NCBI GenBank assembly: GCA_020720045.1
Contig: DYPH01000068.1
Coordinates: 1-32,776 of the forward strand
Length of the DNA: 32,776 bases
Source: Sorangium cellulosum
GTDB lineage: Bacteria > Myxococcota_A > Polyangia > Polyangiales > Polyangiaceae
Direction: 5' to 3'
In this document: one piece after another, positions 22,637-30,391 of the stretch
Numbering within the stretch: position 1 is the first letter of the stretch
How the letters are laid out: the number at the start of each line of letters is the position of its first letter
The notes under the pieces: generated by a model
What the model was told of the DNA's origin: nothing
Databases searched by the model: none
Seen by the model: the letters and a program-made list of their open reading frames with translations, nothing else
Made by a program: the position numbers and the translations under genes

Positions 22637-22966
22637 TTAGCGCTTTCCATTCTGCGCCGCGTACTCATCGGCGTACTCTTTCGACAACGTCTTGTACTCG
22701 TCCTCGTCAATTTCGACCCAGCCGTCCGCATTCTTCGTCGCATATTTGTTCTCGTAAAAGCCTTGCGCCTTCGCTTTAGGATCGCCGTAAAAAGTGTCCG
22801 CGTGCTCTCCGACGGGTCCAGACCATCTTCTCGCTTCGTTCGCACTCACGTCCGTCCGATCGAGAGAAAATGTGTGTTGCGCCGTTTTGCCCTTGCCCGT
22901 CGTCGAACACTCTATGCTCTCGGCCCGAACCGTGCGGTTGGCCGTGTTGTGGTAGAAGCGTTTCAT
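22637..22966 (-). CDS. Small charged hypothetical protein
   Basis: The product has 109 residues from the ATG at 22966. It has no signal peptide or membrane helix. The composition is acidic and basic mixed, with an aromatic beginning (MKRFYHNTANRTV), a central ARRWSGPVGEHADTFYGD and a helical, Tyr/Glu-rich C-terminus (YKTLSKEYADEYAAQNGKR). The lower GC of this stretch compared with its neighbours suggests acquisition by transfer. I do not recognise it. The zinc-ribbon frame follows on the same strand after about 100 bp. Confidence 0.55.
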   Translation of the reverse strand: MKRFYHNTANRTVRAESIECSTTGKGKTAQHTFSLDRTDVSANEARRWSGPVGEHADTFYGDPKAKAQGFYENKYATKNADGWVEIDEDEYKTLSKEYADEYAAQNGKR

Positions 22967-23125
22967 CGCCGGTCAGCGTAGCATGGCGCGCCGAGTGAGG
23001 TCTGCTGTGCGCTCGGGCAGCTACTCTCGGCTGAGCGTCGTTCGCAAGGACGCGCGGGCGAAGAATCTTCGACTCCCAGCAAAATCCCCTTGCAAGCCGG
23101 GGCGGCCTTCGGTGAACCTTTTGGC

Positions 23126-23884
23126 ATGCCGAAAGCCCCTGCAAATCCGCCCGTTGTGTTGATGACTGCCGAGGAGGCGTACGCCTATTTCCTCAAGGAA
23201 GCGCTCGCCATTGATCCTCGCGAGGTCGTGACGGCCCGCGTAGATGTCGCGATCGCCGGGCACAATTTTCGGGGCGCTGCGAGCGCGATTGAGGCGGTTT
23301 GGGACCGCGTAACGAAGGTCTTCGTTGCCCCCGATGTGACCATTGTTCAACAGGCTCGAGCGCTGTCGTTGGCGCTCGAGAAAGCGGACCGTGAGGCCTT
23401 TGATCCCGCCTCCGATGGGAAGATCGCGGCGAAGCTTTCGCGGGTCTACGAAATCCGTACCCTGCTCTTTGCCGCCGCCGACCTTGGGAAGGCCTTCGGC
23501 ATTGTCGACGCCGCCACGGTGAAGCGAATTCGCGCCGGTAGAGGGCCGCTTGATGCCACGCAGGACCTCGCCGATCTCGTCCCCCTCTTCCCAGCGGCGG
23601 TCCGCGCGAAGATCCCGATGGTCGACGAGGCGCTGTTGGCGGAGGCAAGCGCCCTCCACGCCGAGCTGTACCCGCTCTTGAAGCCGAGCGGCGCCAAAGG
23701 GACCAAGAGCACGAGCGACGCCAAAGACCTCCGGAACCGCTTCTTCACGCTCGTCGCCCAGCGCCACGAGAGGCTCTGGATCTACGGCGCCGGCATCTGG
23801 GGGCGCGACGTCGACGACCACGTGAGCGCCCTCGGCGCCCAACAGCGCTCGGCCGCCGCGAGCCCCGCCGAGCCGCCGAAGTAG
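23126..23884 (+). CDS. All-helical hypothetical protein
   Basis: The product has 252 residues from the ATG at 23126; a TTG at 23090 in the same frame is an alternative. The sequence is almost entirely predicted helix, with amphipathic stretches (ARALSLALEKADREAF, AKLSRVYEIRTLLFAAADL, EALLAEASALHAELYPLL), a Lys/Ser-rich loop (AKGTKSTSDAK) and a conserved-looking RNRFFTLVAQRHERLWIYGA near the end. There is no signal or membrane segment. The architecture resembles a four-helix-bundle structural or cytosolic binding protein, but I cannot name a family. A 42-bp minisatellite begins about 78 bp after its stop. Confidence 0.7.
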   Translation: MPKAPANPPVVLMTAEEAYAYFLKEALAIDPREVVTARVDVAIAGHNFRGAASAIEAVWDRVTKVFVAPDVTIVQQARALSLALEKADREAFDPASDGKIAAKLSRVYEIRTLLFAAADLGKAFGIVDAATVKRIRAGRGPLDATQDLADLVPLFPAAVRAKIPMVDEALLAEASALHAELYPLLKPSGAKGTKSTSDAKDLRNRFFTLVAQRHERLWIYGAGIWGRDVDDHVSALGAQQRSAAASPAEPPK

Positions 23885-23961
23885 AGAATAGAGAGCTCTC
23901 GTCCCAAGGCCCTCCGGTTCCCGCCGGGGAGCTTCGTTTTGGGCAACGGAGCCGTTCCCCC

Positions 23962-24235
23962 GAGCCTTCGGAACCGAAATCGGGACGCTCCACCCTTCGC
24001 CCGAGACTTCCGAACCGACGTTCGAAGGCAAAACTCTTCGAGGCGAGACTTCTGAACCGAAATTCGAAGGCGAAACTCTTCGAGGCGAGACTTCCGAACC
24101 GAAATTCGAAGGCAAAACTCTTCGAGGCGAGACTCCCGAACCGAAATTCGAAGGCAAAACTCTTCGAGGCGAGACTCCCGAACCGAAATTCGAAGGCTCC
24201 CCCCTTCCGCCGAGACTTCGGAACCGAACTCGGAC
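23962..24235 (+). repeat. 42-bp minisatellite, five good copies plus degenerate flanks
   Basis: Good units start at 24003, 24045, 24087, 24129 and 24171, each opening GAGACT and containing GAACCGAA with TTCGAA. Degenerate copies begin at 23962 and 24212, each offset by 41 instead of 42 bp. Each unit carries the inverted pair CTTCGA/TCGAAG. The period is 14 codons and no frame is stopped on either strand, so long spurious open frames run through it. There are no spacers, so it is not a CRISPR array. Confidence 0.93.
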
Positions 24236-24639
24236 GGGGGGGCGTCCTTGGTGAGGCCCGAGGCGGCGACCCCCTCCCCTCCTCTCAGACACGAGTGGGG
24301 CAAAGTGCCTCACGACGGCGGGGGGACTTTCGTGGCACCGTCTCAGGTGCTGACGGGCGCCGGAATCGGCGGTGCTTCAGCGTTTGTATGGCTGCTCGCC
24401 GTTTTCTGACCCCCCACGCCGACGAGCACCTGGCTGTTTTTGGAGTGCAGAACCTGTGAGGCCGACAGTGCCCCCCCTTTTCATCGCCTCGCTCGCAGTC
24501 CTTGGGCTCGAGCGGGGCGCTCCTTTGTGGTTTGCCGGCGAAGGCCGGTCTGATCGAGAAGGTCGGCCCCTGAAGATCGCCCTGAACAGCTGGCCAGGAC
24601 GTTCCCCGAGGCGCCGTCTTCGTGCCAACATGCGCGCCG
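24236..24639. other. Intergenic region before the second ATPase-HNH cassette
   Basis: I see no supported gene here. A short plus-strand frame ending at about 24409 has a hydrophobic end (SAFVWLLAVF) but no ribosome site. The region should contain the promoter for the cassette, but I cannot point to convincing -35/-10 boxes. No reverse transcriptase gene or recognisable retron RNA was seen. Confidence 0.4.
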
Positions 24640-25923
24640 ATGCGCATCGACACGTTACGCCTCAAGGATTTCCGCGGCTTCGACACGTTTGAACTCTCGC
24701 TCCACCCTGAGTTCAACCTCCTCGTCGGCGAGAACGGGAGCGGGAAGACCTCGATCCTCGAAGCGCTGACGGTCGCTGCCGGCGCCTTCTTGCTCGGGAT
24801 CCATGGCGAGGACAGTCGCCCCCTTCGCGAGGAGGACATTCGCATCGTCGCGAAGGAGGGCATCTGGGAGCGGCAACCCCAGTGCATCGTCGCCGCCAGC
24901 GGCGAGGTCAAGCACCAGCCCCTTACGTGGAGCCGAGAACTTCGGCCGGGGGGGCGCACCACGAGCAAAAATGCCCACGCGATCAAGAGGATCGCCGCGT
25001 CCCTCGAAGCCGAGGTTCGCCAACACACGCAGGATATCCTTCCGCTGATTTCGTCCTACGGCGTCGGGCGCCTCGTCGACGTCCCGCGTGCGCAGACCAA
25101 GCTCGCCGACGACGACCTGCTCGGCACGACGGCCCTCTCCCGCGTGTACGGGTACCGGACGAGCGTCGACCCCCGCATTCCGGTGAATGAGCTTCTCCGC
25201 TGGTTCAAGACCGAGGAGCTCCGCGCCCTCCAAAAGAAGGAGCGCTCCGCAACCTACGAAGCGGCACGCACCGCGATCCTCGGTTGCATGGACGAGGCGA
25301 CGGATATCGCCTTCGATCTGGATCAGCTCCAGGTCGTCGTGACCTTCGCAAAGACCGGCCAGCGGTTGTTTCCGCATTTGAGCGCGGGGCAGCAGATCAT
25401 GCTCACGCTCGTTGCGGACATCGCGCGGAAAGCGGCGACCCTGAATCGGCACCTCGGAGAACACGTGCTGCGCGAGACTCCGGGTATTGTCCTTATCGAC
25501 GAACTCGATCTCCACCTCCATCCCCGGTGGCAACGTCGCGTCATTGAGGACTTGCGCCGCACGTTCCCGAAGCTTCAGTTTGTCTGTACAACCCACTCCC
25601 CGTTCCTGATTCAGTCGCTCCGCTCCGGCGAGGAGTTGCATGTCCTCGGAGGGCAGCCATTCGCCACGCTTGGGAACAAGTCGATCGACATGATCGCGCG
25701 TGGCATTCAGGGCATTGAGCGGCCGGAAGTGAGCGACCGGTACGCGGCAGAAAAAGCGGCTGCGCGGAGTTACTTGGAACTGCTCGACGAAGCGGCGTTG
25801 GCCCCGGCGGAGAAGCTGGAGGCCTACAAAAACAAGTTGGCGGAAGGCCGCGAACTCTTCGCCGATAACCCCGCCGTCCAAGCGATCCTCGAGATGAAGC
25901 GCGTGGCGAAGCTCGGGGAGTAG
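24640..25923 (+). CDS. PtuA-like ABC/SMC-type ATPase, second cassette
   Basis: The protein has 427 residues from the ATG at 24640; a GTG at 24622 in frame adds six residues without support. It opens with MRIDTLRLKDFRGFD, then Walker A GENGSGKT at 30-37, a middle domain from about 90 to 240, signature LSAGQQ near 247, Walker B IVLIDELDLHLHP from 283, and CTTHSPFLI with the switch His near 319. The C-terminal third (about 335-427) is helical and presumably contacts the nuclease. The next gene, an HNH nuclease, starts 2 bp after the stop. This is the PtuA/PtuB layout of Septu-type defence. It has no reverse transcriptase partner here. All key motifs are intact. Confidence 0.86.
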   Translation: MRIDTLRLKDFRGFDTFELSLHPEFNLLVGENGSGKTSILEALTVAAGAFLLGIHGEDSRPLREEDIRIVAKEGIWERQPQCIVAASGEVKHQPLTWSRELRPGGRTTSKNAHAIKRIAASLEAEVRQHTQDILPLISSYGVGRLVDVPRAQTKLADDDLLGTTALSRVYGYRTSVDPRIPVNELLRWFKTEELRALQKKERSATYEAARTAILGCMDEATDIAFDLDQLQVVVTFAKTGQRLFPHLSAGQQIMLTLVADIARKAATLNRHLGEHVLRETPGIVLIDELDLHLHPRWQRRVIEDLRRTFPKLQFVCTTHSPFLIQSLRSGEELHVLGGQPFATLGNKSIDMIARGIQGIERPEVSDRYAAEKAAARSYLELLDEAALAPAEKLEAYKNKLAEGRELFADNPAVQAILEMKRVAKLGE

Positions 25924-25925
25924 CC

Positions 25926-26651
25926 ATGCGACCGGTTCAAAAGGGAACATCACCCGTCGCTACGCCGCCAGGATTTGCGAACTACGAGGACGCGAAGCCC
26001 GACCTGATTTCGCGGTTAGGGCCCTACTGTTCCTACTGCGAGCGCAAGATTGTCACGATACTCCACGTCGAGCATCTCCAACCGAAGGGGCTCCCGAAGT
26101 ACGCACACCTGGAATTGGCGTGGACGAACTTTCTCCTCGCATGCGTGAATTGCAACTCGACGAAGTTGACCAAAGACGTCCTTTTTGCCGACCTGTATTT
26201 CCCCGATCGGGACAACACATTCGCCGCGTTTATCTACACGCCAGACGGAAAAGTTGCCGGCAACATATCTGCGAATCCAACCATTTCTGCCGCGACGCTT
26301 GCGCTCACGGGATTCGCAAACAAGCGTTCCGTAGCAATCGATACAAATGGCAAAGAGGTTGCGATCGATCGCGGGGCCCAGCGAATGGAAGCGTGGCTGC
26401 TCGCCGAGGAATCGCGTAACGATTTTGCGAGTAATCCAAGTCCTGAACTCCTGCGGTCGACGGTACGGACGGCGGTAGCGTGCGGTCACTTCAGCATCTG
26501 GATGACCGTGTTCGCGGGGGACGTGACCATGAGAAACGCGCTTATCGACGCCTTCCCCGGCACGCGGGCCAGCGGCTGCTTCGACGCCCAAGGTAATCCC
26601 GTTTCCCCGGCGCCCAACCCCGACCGCTTGGCCGACGGTGGCAAAGTTTGA
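25926..26651 (+). CDS. PtuB-like HNH nuclease, second cassette
   Basis: The protein has 241 residues, 2 bp after the ATPase stop. The start (MRPVQKG) and the block Y-x-DAK-x5-SRLGPYCSYCERKI are family hallmarks. Zinc and catalytic motifs are complete: CSYC at 35-38, VEHLQPK with the metal-site His at 50, WTNFLLAC with Asn 68, and CVNCNSTK with the second cysteine pair at 73 and 76. It should cleave nucleic acid when activated, with the ATPase acting as sensor or control. GC content is lower than in adjacent genes, consistent with transfer. It converges with a minus-strand lipoprotein gene one base away. Confidence 0.85.
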   Translation: MRPVQKGTSPVATPPGFANYEDAKPDLISRLGPYCSYCERKIVTILHVEHLQPKGLPKYAHLELAWTNFLLACVNCNSTKLTKDVLFADLYFPDRDNTFAAFIYTPDGKVAGNISANPTISAATLALTGFANKRSVAIDTNGKEVAIDRGAQRMEAWLLAEESRNDFASNPSPELLRSTVRTAVACGHFSIWMTVFAGDVTMRNALIDAFPGTRASGCFDAQGNPVSPAPNPDRLADGGKV

Positions 26652-26652
26652 G

Positions 26653-27918
26653 TTAAGGCACCTGGTCGCGAAGCCACGTCTCCAGGTCGATCTTCACGCG
26701 GAATTCGTTCGGCACCACGCCGATCTTCCCCTCCAGATGCACGCGGACCGCCCCGCCGACGGTGAGGTGATCGGCGGGGGTGACGGTTGCCGTCCCTTCG
26801 AAGCGACTGCTTAAATTCGCAGCGCTTTTTTCGTAGACGAAGGTCGTCCGCCCCGGGAGTTCAAGCTCCAAAGCGCCGACCTCCGCCCGGCCGTTCGCGA
26901 CCGCAAGGGCGAGGGCGAGGCGCATGCGGCCGTTCGCCGGGGCGACGTAGGTCGTCGTCATCCCGCCATGACGAAAACGCCCAAGCACGAGCTCCTGGCG
27001 GTCGGCCAACGCCCCGCCGTCGGTCAAGAAGCCCCGTTCGCCGGCGCTCAAGACGGCCCCCGCAAAGGCCTCGAGAGGATCCCGGCGCTGGGCCTCCGGG
27101 GACGCCCCTTCGGAAGTCCCCAGACTTACCGTTGTTTCCGCCTCTACAGGCGCGCCGGCGTCGCCGGCGGGAGCGGCGGCGTAGAGGGGCGTGCTCCCTT
27201 CGAGGGCCTCGAGGGTGATCGTCCCCCGGCTCCGCGGCGGCAGCGTCGCCACGCCCCGGGTGCCGAGGCCGGAAAAGCGCCGCACCAGGCGCTCGCAGCG
27301 GGATCGCTCCGTCTTTCCGAGCGGTTCACAGCGGATCGCCTCCCCGGTCGTCGCCGCCTCGCAGCCGGTCTTCTCCGCGTAGGCGCGAAGGCCCGTGCAG
27401 GCGACGTAGGCCCCTTCCGCGAGCGCCACGCACAGCGGATCGCGGCCACTTCGCCGGTCATTTTCCTGGGCCAGCGGGCAGAGCGCCCCCTCTTTGCGGA
27501 CGATGGCGACGTCCCGCAGGCACCGGAGGCGCAACGTCGACGATTGGAGCCCTCCGCAACGGGCCGTCTCCCGGGTTTTCAGCGCATCGAGGGCGAGGCA
27601 GGCGTCGTCGACGAGCACCTCGTAGCCGAGCGCGTCGAGGGCATCGCCGAGCACCGGATCTTGCTCTTGGTGGCGGCTCCGGCAGTCTTCAAGCGTCGAA
27701 AACCGCTCGATTTCTTGCGCCAACGGCACCGAAGGGGCTTCGGGAGGGGGCGCCTCCAACGCGGCAATCGACGACGCGACCGCGCGCACCTCCGGCGGCG
27801 GCTCCTGGCGCTGCGCCGGCTTCTTGCAGGCGGTCGCAAGCCCCACCGCCACGGCGGCAACTGCGAAAGATCGCAGCCAAAACGCCGAAAATCGAGGGGC
27901 TAAAGGTGCGCAATGCAT
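26653..27918 (-). CDS. Cys-rich lipoprotein of unknown function
   Basis: The protein has 421 residues from the ATG at 27918. This start is chosen because the signal (FAVAAVAVGLATAC) follows directly; an upstream extension of the frame would bury it. After a Pro/Glu linker, residues about 65-225 carry many cysteines in short helical units (DACLALDALKTRETARC, LRLRCLRDVAIVRKEGALC, DPLCVALAEGAYVACTGL). The C-terminal part (about 310-421) is beta-rich (MTTTYVAPANGRMRLALALAV, ALELELPGRTTFVYE, LTVGGAVRVHLEGKIG) and looks like a separate sandwich domain. No family is recognised. It is divergent from recA, with a 203-bp shared upstream region. Confidence 0.7.
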   Translation of the reverse strand: MHCAPLAPRFSAFWLRSFAVAAVAVGLATACKKPAQRQEPPPEVRAVASSIAALEAPPPEAPSVPLAQEIERFSTLEDCRSRHQEQDPVLGDALDALGYEVLVDDACLALDALKTRETARCGGLQSSTLRLRCLRDVAIVRKEGALCPLAQENDRRSGRDPLCVALAEGAYVACTGLRAYAEKTGCEAATTGEAIRCEPLGKTERSRCERLVRRFSGLGTRGVATLPPRSRGTITLEALEGSTPLYAAAPAGDAGAPVEAETTVSLGTSEGASPEAQRRDPLEAFAGAVLSAGERGFLTDGGALADRQELVLGRFRHGGMTTTYVAPANGRMRLALALAVANGRAEVGALELELPGRTTFVYEKSAANLSSRFEGTATVTPADHLTVGGAVRVHLEGKIGVVPNEFRVKIDLETWLRDQVP

Positions 27919-28037
27919 ACAAATAGGCGGAGCGGCGCCAGCGTTCGGGGAACACCGAAGTTGACTACTGAACAAAAAGACAGTATCACCGAACTCCGCG
28001 CGAGCGTTTACAGCACAGGAACGGCTTCGGCGCTGCA

Positions 28038-28076
28038 CCGGTACCACCCGGACCTAGCCAGGTACATCCCGGTACC
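28038..28076. promoter_or_regulatory. Paired CCGGTACC palindromes upstream of recA
   Basis: Two identical 8-bp palindromes, CCGGTACC at 28038-28045 and 28069-28076, are 31 bp apart centre to centre, about three helical turns. A third GGTAC lies at 28061-28065. They lie 46-84 bp before the recA ATG. The spacing fits cooperative binding of a dimeric regulator, possibly the SOS repressor, but no known LexA box was matched. Confidence 0.35.
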
Positions 28077-28121
28077 TGCCACGCCGCCGACCTGCCGCTT
28101 CCCCGTCCCAGGAGCCCCGCC

Positions 28122-29258
28122 ATGCAAGACCCGAAGGATCGCCTCAAGTCGCTCGAGAACGCCGTCGCCTCCATCGAAAAGGAATACGGCAAGGGCGCCA
28201 TCATGAAGCTCAAGGAGGGGGAGTCCTTCCACCCGGACATCGGCGTCCTCCCGACGGGCAGCATCGGCCTCGACATCGCCCTCGGCATCGGCGGCTACCC
28301 GCGCGGCCGTATCATGGAAATCTTCGGACCGGAGTCGTCGGGCAAGACGACCCTCACCCTCCACGCCATCGCCCAGGCCCAAAAGGCCGGCGGTGTCGCC
28401 GCCTTCATCGACGCCGAGCACGCCCTCGACCCGGCCTACGCCCGCAAACTCGGCGTAAAGACCGACGAACTCCTCGTCTCCCAGCCCGACTTCGGTGAGC
28501 AGGCCCTCGAAATCGCCGACATGCTCGTCCGGTCGAACGCCGTCGATCTCATCGTCGTCGACTCGGTCGCCGCCCTCGTCCCGAAGGCGGAAATCGAAGG
28601 GGACATGGGGGACAGCCACGTCGGTCTCCAGGCCCGTTTGATGAGCCAGGCGCTCCGCAAGCTCACCGCCACCGTCGCCCGCTCGAACTGCCTTTTGATC
28701 TTCATCAACCAGATCCGTATGAAGATCGGCGTCATGTTCGGCAGCCCGGAGACGACGACCGGCGGTAACGCCTTGAAATTCTACTCGTCGGTCCGTCTCG
28801 ACATCCGCCGTATCGGCAGCATCAAAGAGGCGACCGCCGCCGCCACCGGCGGAAAAGGGGAGCCCCAGGTCGTCGGCAACCGGACGCGCGTCAAGGTCGT
28901 GAAGAACAAGATGGCCCCGCCGTTCCGCGAGGTCGAATTCGACATTCTCTACGGCCAGGGCATCAGCCGCGCTGGCGACGTGATCGACCTCGCCTCCGAG
29001 CTCGGCCTCGTCGAAAAGAGCGGCGCCTGGTTCTCCTACCAAGGGGAGCGCATCGGTCAGGGGCGTGAAAACGCAAAGACCTACCTCGAGCAGCACCCGG
29101 AACTGATGGAAAAGCTTGAGAAGTTGATCCTCACCAAGCACAACATCGTCCGCGCCGGCGACAAGCCCGAGCTGGCGGCGAAGCCGGCGGCAGCGGCAAA
29201 AGAGGCGGCAAAAGACGCGCCGAAGGAAGAGAAGAAGGCCGGAAAACCGGCCAACTGA
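28122..29258 (+). CDS. recA: Recombinase A
   Basis: RecA forms filaments on single-stranded DNA, carries out strand exchange and triggers the SOS response. At 378 residues it is slightly long. Walker A GPESSGKT is at 69-76, with conserved [26 protein letters not shown], the L2 loop [22 protein letters not shown] and [12 protein letters not shown] small insertion (about ten residues, Ala/Thr/Gly-rich) follows RRIGSIK where most RecA proteins go straight to the VVGN strand. The C-terminal tail is Lys/Ala/Glu-rich. A good ribosome site (AGGAG at 28110-28114) precedes the ATG. A GGCCGG/CCGGCC hairpin overlaps the stop codon, but no T-run follows it closely. Confidence 0.98.
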   Translation: MQDPKDRLKSLENAVASIEKEYGKGAIMKLKEGESFHPDIGVLPTGSIGLDIALGIGGYPRGRIMEIFGPESSGKTTLTLHAIAQAQKAGGVAAFIDAEHALDPAYARKLGVKTDELLVSQPDFGEQALEIADMLVRSNAVDLIVVDSVAALVPKAEIEGDMGDSHVGLQARLMSQALRKLTATVARSNCLLIFINQIRMKIGVMFGSPETTTGGNALKFYSSVRLDIRRIGSIKEATAAATGGKGEPQVVGNRTRVKVVKNKMAPPFREVEFDILYGQGISRAGDVIDLASELGLVEKSGAWFSYQGERIGQGRENAKTYLEQHPELMEKLEKLILTKHNIVRAGDKPELAAKPAAAAKEAAKDAPKEEKKAGKPAN

Positions 29259-29290
29259 GGGCAGGCCGCAGCTTCGTATTTTTTAGGGAA

Positions 29291-30391
29291 ATGCGAGCTG
29301 CATTCTCGATGGCCCCACGCGGAAGCTGTCTTAGAGTGCCGCTCGTGCCTGCTCCGTCCCCCCCGGTTCCCCGTGCTCCGCGCGCCTCCCGTCGCCCGTC
29401 GGTGGCGCTGGCGATCGCCGTCTGCCTCGGAACGCTTTGCCTCCCCGCGACCGCCCTCGCCAAAGGGAAGGAGGCGCTGCCACCCGAGGTCGCCAAGGCC
29501 GACCGCGCGGAAAAGAAAGGGGACTGGAACGGCGCGCGGACGGCGCTCCTCGCCGCCTACGAGAAGAAGAAAATCCCGCTGTTGGCCTTCCGCCTCGCCC
29601 AGGTCGACGAGAAGGTCGGCGCCCTCGGCCAGGCCTTCGCCCACTACGACGACGTCCTCCAGGGGGAGCTTCCGACCGGCGCCGACGGCAAGCCGGATCC
29701 GGAAGCGGTCACCCTCCGCGACAAGGCACGGACGGCCCAGTTCCGCCTCCAAGCGACCGGCGCCAAGCTGCGCCTCGTGGCCCGGACCGCTGGGAAGAAC
29801 CCGCAACCGGCCAACCAGCGTTTCTCGATGGTCGTCGACGGCCACCGCTACGTCCTCCACGACGGCGACGCGATCGTTGTCGACCCCGGCCTCCGGACGG
29901 TGAAGGTCTACGGCGCCGACGAAGTCCTGATTCAAGGGGACGACATTTCGATCGCCAATGGGGATGATCACCCGGTGAAAATCACCGTCGCCGAGGCGCA
30001 AGTCGTTCCAGAGGCGCCACCGCCACCAGCCCCCAAAGCCGGGACGTCCACCGGAAAAGTCCTTGGTTACAGCGCACTTGGCCTCGGCGCCGCCGGTCTT
30101 GGAACCGGCATCGTGTTCGGCGTACTCTCCAAGGGGACGCGCAACGACCTTTCGAACATGTGCGTCGCCAATCAATGCCCGGAGAGCGCCCGGAGCACCT
30201 ATTCAAAGGGGACGACCCAGGCGACGGTCTCCACGATCGCCTTCGTCGCCGGCGGCCTCTTTGCGGCGACCGGCGCCCTCCTCCTCGTAACGAGCAGCTC
30301 CTCCGCGAGCGAAGCGCGCCCCGCCCCGCGCGCCGGCCACGTCCACCCGTACGTCACACCAAACTCGGTCGGCTTCCAGGGGGCCTTCTGA
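29291..30391 (+). CDS. Secreted/envelope protein with TPR-like and beta domains and two C-terminal membrane helices
   Basis: The protein has 366 residues from the ATG at 29291 (AGGGAA close upstream). A long basic n-region precedes a signal-like hydrophobic stretch ending in ATALA. Residues about 60-130 have TPR-like helix pairs (KADRAEKKGDWNGARTALL, LAFRLAQVDEKVGALGQAF). A beta-rich stretch follows (KLRLVARTAGKN, FSMVVDGHRYVL) that resembles PEGA-type decorations. After a Pro linker there are two hydrophobic helices (LGYSALGLGAAGLGTGIVFG and STIAFVAGGLFAATGALLLV). This layout is common in myxobacterial envelope proteins of unknown role. Its stop overlaps the next gene's start (TGATG), so the two are coupled. 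Confidence 0.75.
   Translation: MRAAFSMAPRGSCLRVPLVPAPSPPVPRAPRASRRPSVALAIAVCLGTLCLPATALAKGKEALPPEVAKADRAEKKGDWNGARTALLAAYEKKKIPLLAFRLAQVDEKVGALGQAFAHYDDVLQGELPTGADGKPDPEAVTLRDKARTAQFRLQATGAKLRLVARTAGKNPQPANQRFSMVVDGHRYVLHDGDAIVVDPGLRTVKVYGADEVLIQGDDISIANGDDHPVKITVAEAQVVPEAPPPPAPKAGTSTGKVLGYSALGLGAAGLGTGIVFGVLSKGTRNDLSNMCVANQCPESARSTYSKGTTQATVSTIAFVAGGLFAATGALLLVTSSSSASEARPAPRAGHVHPYVTPNSVGFQGAF

Noticed and set aside
23962-24235. Possible CRISPR array or retron RNA before the second ATPase
   Set aside because: There are no spacers and no reverse transcriptase; it is a simple minisatellite.
23021-24313. 430-codon minus-strand open frame through the 42-bp repeat
   Set aside because: It is open only because the repeat has no stops in any frame and because it lies opposite the gene at 23126.
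29237-29252. GGCCGG/CCGGCC hairpin at the recA stop as a terminator
   Set aside because: No T-run follows within about 20 bp, so intrinsic termination there is not supported.
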